DNA of 13,435 nucleotides from contig DASUSF010000366.1 in NCBI GenBank assembly GCA_036375275.1, positions 1-13,435 of the forward strand. The letters run 5' to 3'. A program made the position numbers and the translations under genes. Shown piece after piece: positions 8,229-13,435 of this stretch (its first letter is position 1; every line of letters starts with the position of its first letter). Below the pieces are notes generated by a model. The model made no database searches, had not been told where the DNA came from, and worked only from the letters and a program-made list of their open reading frames with translations. This DNA is from DASUSF01 sp036375275. GTDB lineage: Bacteria > Pseudomonadota > Alphaproteobacteria > Geminicoccales > Geminicoccaceae.

Positions 8229-8288
8229 TTAGAGCGGATCCCGATATGACGGCACCGCCTTGCCAGCGGTTCCGATCGGGTGAATCCG
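8229..8288 (+). repeat. 60-bp palindromic element, copy B (inverted relative to copy A)
   Basis: It starts TTAGAGCGGATCCCGATATG and runs to GGTGAATCCG. It matches the reverse complement of 7092-7150 over its full length with one gap. The inner arms here are GGCACCGC and AGCGGTTCC, so this copy has lost some pairing that copy A keeps. Its family resembles AGAGC-initiated intergenic repeats known in high-GC Alphaproteobacteria, by recollection only. Confidence 0.8.
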
Positions 8289-8304
8289 CTTTGATCCATT
8301 GAAA

Positions 8305-8378
8305 TAGAGCAATTCTCTTCCGATGAGCGGAAGGGCGTCGCGGCGCGATGCGGTTCTGTCTCATCGGAAATTGCTCTA
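8305..8378. repeat. Perfect-armed palindromic element that contains the hydrolase stop codon
   Basis: TAGAGCAAT (8305-8313) pairs perfectly with ATTGCTCTA (8370-8378). TTCCGATGAG (8318-8327) pairs perfectly with CTCATCGGAA (8360-8369). The last three bases of the element (8376-8378) provide the TAG stop of the minus-strand hydrolase gene, so the element lies right at that gene's end. Confidence 0.75.
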
Positions 8379-10409
8379 GACCAGCCTGCGCGGGATCCTG
8401 AGGTCCCAGCTGTTGGCGAAGACGCGGGTGTCGCCCTCGTAGGCATCGAGCTCGGCGCGCACCCGGACGGTATCGGCATCCGCCGTGAGCACGGTCCGGG
8501 TCACCGTCCGGACCGACCACGGCCCGCGCGAGAATTCGCGCACCCAGCGGGTCTCGCCCCGTGCCGAATCGAAGTCGTCGGCAACGTAGCTGTAGCGCTC
8601 CAGCGCCTCGGTGCGGACCGTGAGGTCGATGTCGTCCAGCCGGTGGGCGCCGCGGTCGTCCACGACCTCGAGCACGGACTCGTCGGTGCCGAGATCCCGG
8701 ATGACGCGCCAGCTGTGGCGTTCCGGCGCGACCGGGGTCTTGGCCAGCGGCTTCGCGCCCTCGGGCTGCTCCGCGACCGAGATCGTCCGGTCGCTCGCGC
8801 GGGGCGCGCGGACCGGCAGACGGAGCACGCTCGTCCCCATGCGGATGGTCAGCCTGGCGGGGCGCGGCGGCGGCCACGCGAGCGGGAAGTACGACGTCGA
8901 GACGGCGAGCCGGAGCCGATGTCCCGCCGGGAAGCTGTGCGCGATGTCGTTCAGCTTGACCCGCACGCGGTAGAATCGGCCGGGCTCGAGGGGCTCCGGG
9001 TGCTCGTGGCCATCCCGATGCGTCAGGTTGAGCAGCCCGTACGTGATGCGCGTGACCTTGTGGTCGGGCATCACGTCCGAGAGCCGGACCGCGATCATGG
9101 CGACCGGCTGGTCAGCGGCAAGCTCGAACTCGACGGTCGGCGAACCCAGGATCTCGAGCGGCTCCCCGAGGCGATCGCCGTCGAACACGAGGGCGCCGCC
9201 GTCCTCCTCGCGCTGGTCGTGCGGCAGGTCCGGGGCGCCCGCGTACGAGCACCATTTGCCCGCGAACAGGCCGACGCTGAGGGGCGACTGGATCGTGACG
9301 GCCGTCTCCTCGACCGGCTCGCCCGGCGCGGCGATCCGGTGCTCGGCGAGCGGGAGGAGACGATCCTCGATGTTCGGCGATGGCCACGACGGCTCGCCGA
9401 CCCAGCGCCCGGGGCGCTCGTCGTACGTGGTCCAGGGCGAGACGCTGTCCTGCATCCAGGCCCGGAGCATCGGCTCCTCCATGACCCCGCGATCGATGCC
9501 CTTCAGCCACTGGTCCCACCAGCGGAGGCACTCCTGCAGGAAGCCGATCGCCGGGCCCGGCACGCCCAGGTGCGGGTACTTGTGGCTCCAGGGGCCGATC
9601 AGGCCCGCGCGCGGGACCTCCAGGCCGGCCAGCAGCCGGAACACGGCGTTGCTGTAGCCGTCCGCCCAGCCGCTCGCCGCGAGCACGGGGCACTGCACCG
9701 CGGAGAAGTCCTCGCAGATCGAGCCGTGCCGCCAGTAGGCGTCGCGGTGCTGATGATGCAGCCAGGGCTCGAGCCAGGGCCGGTTGTGCTGGAGGCGCTC
9801 GAGCCACATCGCGCGCCAGCGCTCGCCGACCAGCGCCGGATCCGGCGGGCAGCTGTTGTAGGCGAACATGGTCGACGCCCAGGACAGATTGTCGCCGAGC
9901 AGGCAGCCGCCCATGTAGTGCACGTCGTCGGCGTAGCGATCGTCGGTCGAGCAGATCGTGACCACGGCCTGAAGCGCCTCCGGCCGGCGCGCGGCGATCT
10001 GCAGGCCGTTGAAGCCGCCCCACGAGATGCCGATCATCCCGACCGCGCCCGAGCACCACGGCTGGCCCGCGAGCCAGCGGATCACCTCGACGCCGTCGAC
10101 CAGCTCCTGCTCGAGGTACTCGTCGAGCAGGAGGCCCTCGCTTTCCCCGCTGCCGCGCAGGTCGACCCGCACGCAGGCGTATCCGTGACCCGCGAAGTAG
10201 GGGTGGTTGATCGCGTCGCGCGGGGCGGTGGAGTCGCGCTTCCGGTAGGGGATGTACTCCAGGATCGCCGGCACGGGGTGCGTCTCGGCATCCTCGGGCA
10301 TCCAGGCCCGGGCGGCGAGCCGGCAGCCGTCCGGCATCCTGATCCAGAAGTGCTCGATCTCGCGGACCCGGTGCGGGAAGTCGGTGACCGTCTTGAACTC
10401 GTGTGCCAT
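8376..10409 (-). CDS. CocE/NonD-family serine hydrolase (X-Pro dipeptidyl-peptidase-like)
   Basis: This is a 677-residue alpha/beta hydrolase of the S15/CocE family, whose members cleave esters, acylated small molecules or X-Pro peptides. The N-terminal fold shows PAILEYIPYRKRD (47-59), VRVDLRGSGESEG (80-92) and the nucleophile elbow GISWGG with Ser129. The other likely triad residues are Asp250 in SGWADGY and His276 in GPWSHKYPH. The C-terminal jelly-roll (XPDC_C) domain is represented by the stretch from about 340 on, including HSFPAGHRLRLAVSTSYFPLAWP. Length fits the family. The ATG at 10409 is preceded by GAGGT at about 5 bases. It lies 7 bp downstream of the ATP-grasp relic on the same strand, as if the two once formed an operon. 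The TAG stop falls in a palindromic repeat. No signal peptide is visible. Substrate unknown. Confidence 0.92.
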   Translation of the reverse strand: MAHEFKTVTDFPHRVREIEHFWIRMPDGCRLAARAWMPEDAETHPVPAILEYIPYRKRDSTAPRDAINHPYFAGHGYACVRVDLRGSGESEGLLLDEYLEQELVDGVEVIRWLAGQPWCSGAVGMIGISWGGFNGLQIAARRPEALQAVVTICSTDDRYADDVHYMGGCLLGDNLSWASTMFAYNSCPPDPALVGERWRAMWLERLQHNRPWLEPWLHHQHRDAYWRHGSICEDFSAVQCPVLAASGWADGYSNAVFRLLAGLEVPRAGLIGPWSHKYPHLGVPGPAIGFLQECLRWWDQWLKGIDRGVMEEPMLRAWMQDSVSPWTTYDERPGRWVGEPSWPSPNIEDRLLPLAEHRIAAPGEPVEETAVTIQSPLSVGLFAGKWCSYAGAPDLPHDQREEDGGALVFDGDRLGEPLEILGSPTVEFELAADQPVAMIAVRLSDVMPDHKVTRITYGLLNLTHRDGHEHPEPLEPGRFYRVRVKLNDIAHSFPAGHRLRLAVSTSYFPLAWPPPRPARLTIRMGTSVLRLPVRAPRASDRTISVAEQPEGAKPLAKTPVAPERHSWRVIRDLGTDESVLEVVDDRGAHRLDDIDLTVRTEALERYSYVADDFDSARGETRWVREFSRGPWSVRTVTRTVLTADADTVRVRAELDAYEGDTRVFANSWDLRIPRRLV

Positions 10410-10416
10410 GTCGACC

Positions 10417-10920
10417 TCAGGTGGCCAGGCCGAGGTCGAGCATCCCGGCCGCGTGATGCTTCTCGACCAGCTCGTCCTCGTCGTCGGCGCCGATCCGCAG
10501 ATCCGCTACTCCGAAGCCGTGGCTGGCCCGATCGGGCAGACCGGACAGGCGCATGCCCTCCCGCAGGTGCACCCTGACCCGAATGCCCGGGACCGCCTCG
10601 ACCAGCCGCCCCGCGTCCGCCTCGTCGGGCACGCGTCGCGGAAGGGCGTCATCGTTCCGGCGGATGAAGAACCTGCGCGCGCACTTGAACGGTGCCTGCC
10701 GGTGCGGGAGCTCGGGCTCGCGGCCGAGCACGTCGACCAGGATCTTCAGGTTGAGCAGGCCGTCCACCTTTTCGTTGAGGTCGGGATGGGATGCCGGGAG
10801 GCGGGCTCGTCTGGAGCAGCCTCGCCTTGCCGGTCTTCAGGTCGCAGAAATACTCGATCTTGGAGGGGAATTTGTCAAAGCCGATCCGCTCCGTCAGCGG
10901 TTTCGAGATGTGGCGAGGTG
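10417..10920 (-). pseudogene. Decayed C-terminal fragment of an ATP-grasp ligase
   Basis: Two reading frames must be joined to see it. From about 10895, one minus-strand frame reads TERIGFDKFPSKIEYF then DLKTGKARLLQTS. Near 10795-10805 the match moves to another frame: ASHPDLNEKVDG, LVDVLGREPELPHRQ, CARRFFIRRNDDA, VPGIRVRVHLREGMRLSGL, ADLRIGADDEDELVEKH. I recall this series from the C-terminal part of ATP-grasp carboxylate-amine ligase-like proteins (IEFF...LLEIN.R.S.SHSDLF.KVDG...D.ALGR.P...REGMRLS...QDSYSFE.A...GA...EL..KY). The LLEIN metal-binding segment is damaged at the frameshift, the QDSY motif reads DRASHG, and about two-thirds of the N-terminus is missing. The intact 3' part alone (10417-10767, GTG start) would encode 116 residues. 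It sits 7 bp upstream of the hydrolase gene. A real short gene is possible but less likely. Confidence 0.6.
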
Positions 10921-11006
10921 CTCCTACCTCGTCGAAGCACGCGCTCCGTGGCCGCGCTGCGCGTGCCCTGGCAACGGGAGGCCGGCGAGAGACTCCTCGC
11001 CGATCT

Positions 11007-11624
11007 TCAGGCGTCGGCGGCGTGCTGCCGGTCGCCGAGCCGCCAGTCCGAGAGGATGGTGGATCCTTCGACCCGGCAGCCCAGCTCCTCGAGCCAGCCG
11101 GCGACGACCTGGTTCGAGTTGTGGAAGATCCAGTACGGGTCGGGATGGGGCGCGAACACGAGGTCGTAGGTCTCGTTGTAGACCCGCGCCGTCGGGTTCG
11201 CGTCGAAGATCCGCTCGAGACCATCGACCAGCCGGGCGACGTCGGCAGCGTCCACGGTCAGGTAGAGGGTGTGCTCGATCGGAACGACCACCTCGCGCGC
11301 GACAGCGGCCGCCGAGAACGGGCCGGGCAGCCGCCTGCGGCCGAGCGCCGCCCGGGTCGGCCAGAGCACGGCGGAGCCGCCTTCCAGGATGCCGGTCTGC
11401 TTCAGGGCGTACCAGGTCCAGTCGCCGTAGGCGTAGAGCAGCATGTCGCCGCCGGGGGCCGGCAGGATCAGGCTGGCGTGGCGGCCGTGGTCGAGCACGC
11501 CGACCTGGACCGGATCCGCGACCCGCGCCGGCGGGAACACCACGGTCGCGCACCCGGAGAGCCAGAGCGGCAGGGCAGCGGCGAGCGCGAGGCAGGCGCG
11601 CCCGCTCAGGTCATCCGGGCTCAC
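11007..11624 (-). CDS. DUF2459-like putative lipoprotein
   Basis: The 205-residue product starts with a lipoprotein signal peptide: an Arg in the n-region, a hydrophobic stretch (about 10-22) and the lipobox LSGC with Cys25. It should therefore be an exported lipid-anchored protein. The mature part has LDHGRHASLILPAP (about 44-57), LYAYGDWTWYAL and FHNSNQVVAGWLEELGCRVEG, matching the layout of DUF2459 / TIGR02117 proteins, whose function is not established. In many members the later motif reads NCN...W; here it is NSN, so a conserved Cys is replaced. The GTG at 11624 is the start that leaves 3 bp after the stop of the copper-storage gene and keeps the signal peptide. It is last in a small minus-strand set. 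Family assignment is from memory. Confidence 0.72.
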   Translation of the reverse strand: MSPDDLSGRACLALAAALPLWLSGCATVVFPPARVADPVQVGVLDHGRHASLILPAPGGDMLLYAYGDWTWYALKQTGILEGGSAVLWPTRAALGRRRLPGPFSAAAVAREVVVPIEHTLYLTVDAADVARLVDGLERIFDANPTARVYNETYDLVFAPHPDPYWIFHNSNQVVAGWLEELGCRVEGSTILSDWRLGDRQHAADA

Positions 11625-11627
11625 ATC

Positions 11628-11960
11628 TCAGCCAGCCATCTTCCGGCAGTGCTCGGCGCAGCGGCGGCAGGCGTCCGCGCACGCCCGCATGTCCTCGAAC
11701 CCGTCGCAGCTCCGCGCGCACTCCTCGCAGACTTCGGCGCAGACCGCGCAGGTACGCTTGTGAAACTCGGTCCCGAGCTCGATGAAGAAGGCGCTGGTGC
11801 GGCAGATCTCGGCGCAAGCCAGCATCAGCCGGGTGTGCCGTGGCTCGACGTGCTCGCCGCCCACGTCCAGGCAATGCTGCGACAACGTGGTCAGGCAGAC
11901 GCGATGGCAGTCCAGGCAGGCGTCCGCGCACTGCCTCATCTCCTCGTCCATCGGGCGCAT
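11628..11960 (-). CDS. Four-helix bundle copper-storage protein (Csp-type, DUF326)
   Basis: The 110-residue product has 16 cysteines (11, 15, 18, 22, 30, 49, 53, 71, 74, 78, 81, 85, 94, 98, 101, 105), mostly in CxxxC, CxxC and CxxxCxxC steps along predicted amphipathic helices: CADACLDCHRVC, CAEIC, CAVCAEVCEECARSC, CADACRRCAEHC. This is the pattern of Csp copper-storage proteins, in which inward-facing thiolates of a four-helix bundle hold many Cu(I) ions. There is no signal peptide, so it would act in the cytoplasm like Csp3. Lack of His/Met-rich tails argues against a metallochaperone. The ATG at 11960 is preceded by AAAGGGGAAG with suitable spacing. Frames extending upstream lack a better start. 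The next gene (DUF2459-like) begins 3 bp after its stop, suggesting co-transcription. Confidence 0.88.
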   Translation of the reverse strand: MRPMDEEMRQCADACLDCHRVCLTTLSQHCLDVGGEHVEPRHTRLMLACAEICRTSAFFIELGTEFHKRTCAVCAEVCEECARSCDGFEDMRACADACRRCAEHCRKMAG

Positions 11961-11992
11961 GATCTTCCCCTTTCGGTGCGGCCTCGTCCCGC

Positions 11993-12163
11993 TCATTTGA
12001 ATGCGCCGCGCCCGAAATCGCTCCAGCACGTGCGCGGCGCCCCTCGAGCCTCTGGCTCGGCGGCGGGCGTGTGGGCGAGAAGAGCCAGGACCGGCCCGCG
12101 CAGCAGAATCGGCATGGTGGTCTTCGGCTGCCGGCGCACGAACTCGTCGAACGGCATTCTCAT
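11993..12163 (-). CDS. Possible small protein upstream of the Csp gene
   Basis: This 56-residue open frame starts at an ATG (12163) preceded by GACGAGGCGGAC, which gives a GAGG element 5 bases ahead, and ends 32 bp before the Csp start on the same strand. The sequence begins MRMPFDEFVRRQPK and then has a short hydrophobic run (MPILLRGPVLALLAH, about 17-31), too short for a confident membrane helix, followed by a polar tail ending WSDFGRGAFK. I do not recognise a family. Position and ribosome binding site favour a real leader gene of the copper-storage operon. Size and high GC leave room for chance. Confidence 0.4.
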   Translation of the reverse strand: MRMPFDEFVRRQPKTTMPILLRGPVLALLAHTPAAEPEARGAPRTCWSDFGRGAFK

Positions 12164-12401
12164 GTCCGCCTCGTCTTGCGCCGGGTGCCGTCCAGCCCAC
12201 CTTCTGACGGGTTCGAGGCATCGCATCGGCGGGAGCGCGGCTCGTACGGAACTGCCGAGGTCGTGCAGGGTGGTCCGCCGGCGCGCGGGACCGGCGGTCA
12301 TGCCCGGCGCAGCCGCCCCGGCCGCCTGCGAGCGGGTCCGCGAGACGCCGGTCTTCCGGCAACCGCTCGGAGGGAACGCCACCACCTCAGGGAGATCATC
12401 G
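12164..12401. promoter_or_regulatory. Divergent intergenic region between the Csp set and the methyltransferase gene
   Basis: This about 240-bp gap should hold leftward promoters for the Csp group and rightward promoters for the PIMT gene. No consensus -10/-35 pair and no clear copper-responsive CueR- or CsoR-type operator was seen. The AGGGAG at 12389-12394, 7 bases before the ATG at 12402, is the ribosome binding site of the PIMT gene. Confidence 0.4.
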
Positions 12402-13136
12402 ATGCGCAACGGCTCCCTCTCCGCCCTGCCGCTGGCCGCCGCCCTCATCGCGGCCGGTGCTCCGGAGATCGTCGCCGCCGACCGTCAGGAGGAGCGGGAC
12501 CGGATGGTGGAGGTGGTCGAGCAGCAGGCGCAGGGCGTGAGCGGGCTCGACGATGGTCTGGACCCGGCGGTGGCCGATGCGATGCGGAGCGTGCCGCGGC
12601 ACGCGTTCGTCCCCGAGGAGGAGCGGGACGCCGCCTACGAGAACCGGCCGCTGCCGATCGGCTACGGCCAGACCATCTCGCAGCCGTTCATCGTCGGCCT
12701 GATGAGCGACCTCCTCGATGTTGGGCCGGGCGACACGGTGCTCGAGGTCGGGACCGGCTCGGGCTACCAGGCGGCCGTGCTCGCGCCGCTGGTCGAGCGG
12801 GTCTACTCGATCGAGATCGTGCCCGAACTCGGGGAGGGCGCGGAGGAGCGGCTCGCGGCGCTGGGCTATACCAACGTCGAGACGCGCGTCGGCGACGGCT
12901 ACTATGGCTGGCCGGAAGCGGCGCCGTTCGACGGGATCATCGTGACCGCGGCGGCGAGCCACGTCCCGCCGCCCCTGGTCGAGCAGCTCGAGCCCGGCGG
13001 GCGCATGGTGATCCCGGTCGGCAGCGCCTTCTTCAACCAGCAGCTCATGCTGGTCGAGAAGACCCCGGACGGCAGGATCACCACGCGGCAGCTGCTGCCG
13101 GTGCGCTTCGTGCCGTTCACCGGCGAGCACGGCTGA
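12402..13136 (+). CDS. pcm: Protein-L-isoaspartate O-methyltransferase with predicted signal peptide
   Basis: PIMT methylates isoaspartyl residues in damaged proteins using S-adenosylmethionine. In this 244-residue product, the core shows VPRHAFVPEE (64-73), the PIMT signature YGQTISQPFIV (88-98, with Ser93 in the active-site loop), SAM motif I VLEVGTGSGYQ (113-123), the acidic strand end YSIEIVPEL and late motifs GDGYYGWPEAAPFDGIIVTAAA and LEPGGRMVIPVG. Before the core, residues 1-26 look like a signal peptide: Arg2, a hydrophobic run through about 19, then a possible AAD cleavage near 26/27. An exported PIMT is unusual because SAM is cytosolic; the segment could instead be a membrane anchor. 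The start has an AGGGAG ribosome binding site. The membrane protein gene follows after 2 bp. Confidence 0.92.
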   Translation: MRNGSLSALPLAAALIAAGAPEIVAADRQEERDRMVEVVEQQAQGVSGLDDGLDPAVADAMRSVPRHAFVPEEERDAAYENRPLPIGYGQTISQPFIVGLMSDLLDVGPGDTVLEVGTGSGYQAAVLAPLVERVYSIEIVPELGEGAEERLAALGYTNVETRVGDGYYGWPEAAPFDGIIVTAAASHVPPPLVEQLEPGGRMVIPVGSAFFNQQLMLVEKTPDGRITTRQLLPVRFVPFTGEHG

Positions 13137-13138
13137 TC

Positions 13139-13435
13139 GTGGAGCGCGCGGGCACGGGTGTCGAGGGGGCGGGCCGGCTCACCGGCCTCCTGCCGATCGC
13201 GGTGATCTCGGCCGCAATCCTCGCCTACGAAGTGCTGCTGATGCGGCTGTTCTCGATCCAGCAGTGGTACCACTTCGCCTACATGATCATCAGCATCGCG
13301 CTACTCGGGTTCGGCGCGAGCGGCACCTTTCTGGCGCTCGGTCGGGAGCGCCTCCTCCGCAACTTCACGGGCGTGTTCACGGGCTCGGCCGCGCTGTTTG
13401 GGCTGACCTCGATCGCGAGCTTCGCGCTCGCCCAG
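13139..13435 (+). CDS. Integral membrane protein, spermidine-synthase-like fusion family (3' end outside window)
   Basis: A frame from the GTG at 13139 stays open to the window end (99 codons), with 2 bp between it and the pcm stop. After a polar N-terminus (VERAGTGVEGAGR) come hydrophobic segments at about 15-33 (LLPIAVISAAILAYEVLLM), 45-66 (AYMIISIALLGFGASGTFLAL) and about 77-98. The stretch EVLLMRLFSIQQWYHFAYMIISIALLGFGASG is typical of the N-terminal membrane part of proteins annotated as fused or membrane spermidine synthases, which carry a Rossmann methyltransferase-like domain after the helices. That soluble domain lies beyond the window, so the function is open. Strong coupling to the PIMT suggests they work together. 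Confidence 0.75.
   Translation, partial: MERAGTGVEGAGRLTGLLPIAVISAAILAYEVLLMRLFSIQQWYHFAYMIISIALLGFGASGTFLALGRERLLRNFTGVFTGSAALFGLTSIASFALAQ

Larger units (their letters stand above)
8040..8375. other. Intergenic region packed with palindromic elements
   Basis: These about 335 bases between the LLM stop and the hydrolase stop contain no supported gene. At least four inverted-repeat units lie almost end to end: 8083-8154, 8169-8214, 8229-8288 and 8305-8378. The two flanking genes converge here, so the palindromes may also serve as bidirectional transcription barriers. No T-tract terminator was seen. Confidence 0.7.

Noticed and set aside
7092..8288. Composite transposon or insertion sequence around the LLM gene
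   Set aside because: The flanking inverted repeats are short palindromes of an extragenic repeat family. There is no transposase and no visible target-site duplication.
8040..8380. CRISPR array in the repeat cluster
   Set aside because: The repeats are palindromic and of several types, with irregular spacing. There are no uniform direct repeats with spacers and no cas genes.
8643..10577. A 644-codon plus-strand open frame opposite the hydrolase
   Set aside because: It is low-complexity, Arg/Ala/Val-rich and has no motif. The opposite strand has clear catalytic motifs over its full length.
11993..12448. A 151-codon minus-strand frame across the Csp-pcm gap
   Set aside because: Its first two-thirds overlaps the start of pcm antisense and has no motif. 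Only the last 56 codons have a plausible start and ribosome binding site, so only those are listed.
10791..13136. Extending the PIMT gene upstream to 10791 as a 781-residue protein
   Set aside because: The added part is antisense to the DUF2459-like and Csp genes and shows no domain. The ATG at 12402 has a ribosome binding site and a signal-peptide-like start.

Overview
The window is a GC-rich chromosomal segment (about 70% GC by eye) that mostly encodes coenzyme F420 biosynthesis and F420-using enzymes. The genes resemble mycobacterial F420 genes. The intergenic DNA, however, carries palindromic repeats of styles common in Alphaproteobacteria: arms of the AGAGCA/TTCCGATGAG type and a GTCATC...GGGCTC / GAGCCC...GATGACG type. 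The most economical reading is a high-GC alphaproteobacterium or close relative with an F420 system. The taxonomy is inferred from repeat style only.

Region 1 (1-6710) is the F420 locus. It opens with the 3' end of a luciferase-like monooxygenase (LLM) gene. This runs tail-to-tail into a minus-strand operon in the order cofGH (fused F0 synthase), cofE (gamma-glutamyl ligase), cofD (phospholactyl-type transferase). The first junction is 5 bp and the second is a 4-bp GTGA overlap. A 250-bp divergent gap separates cofGH from a plus-strand fgd gene whose product retains the catalytic and phosphate-binding residues of F420-dependent glucose-6-phosphate dehydrogenase. fgd converges with cofC (guanylyltransferase) and overlaps it by 10 bp. 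The four core biosynthetic functions (F0 synthesis, side-chain activation, transfer, glutamylation) and a dedicated F420 reducing enzyme therefore lie in about 6 kb.

Region 2 (6711-8375) holds a second LLM-family gene between two repeat-rich gaps. The same 59-60 bp element occurs on each side of it in opposite orientation, and a run of palindromic elements fills the downstream gap.

Region 3 (8376-11006, minus) has a CocE/NonD-type serine hydrolase whose stop codon lies inside one of these palindromes. Just upstream is a frameshifted, N-terminally truncated relic of an ATP-grasp ligase.

Region 4 (11007-12163, minus) has a DUF2459-like lipoprotein, a 16-cysteine four-helix copper-storage (Csp-type) protein and a possible 56-residue protein.

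Region 5 (12402-13435, plus) begins with a protein-L-isoaspartate methyltransferase that carries an apparent signal peptide. Two bases later starts an integral membrane protein resembling membrane-fused spermidine-synthase-like proteins, cut by the window end. No tRNA, rRNA, CRISPR array or recognisable transposase was seen.
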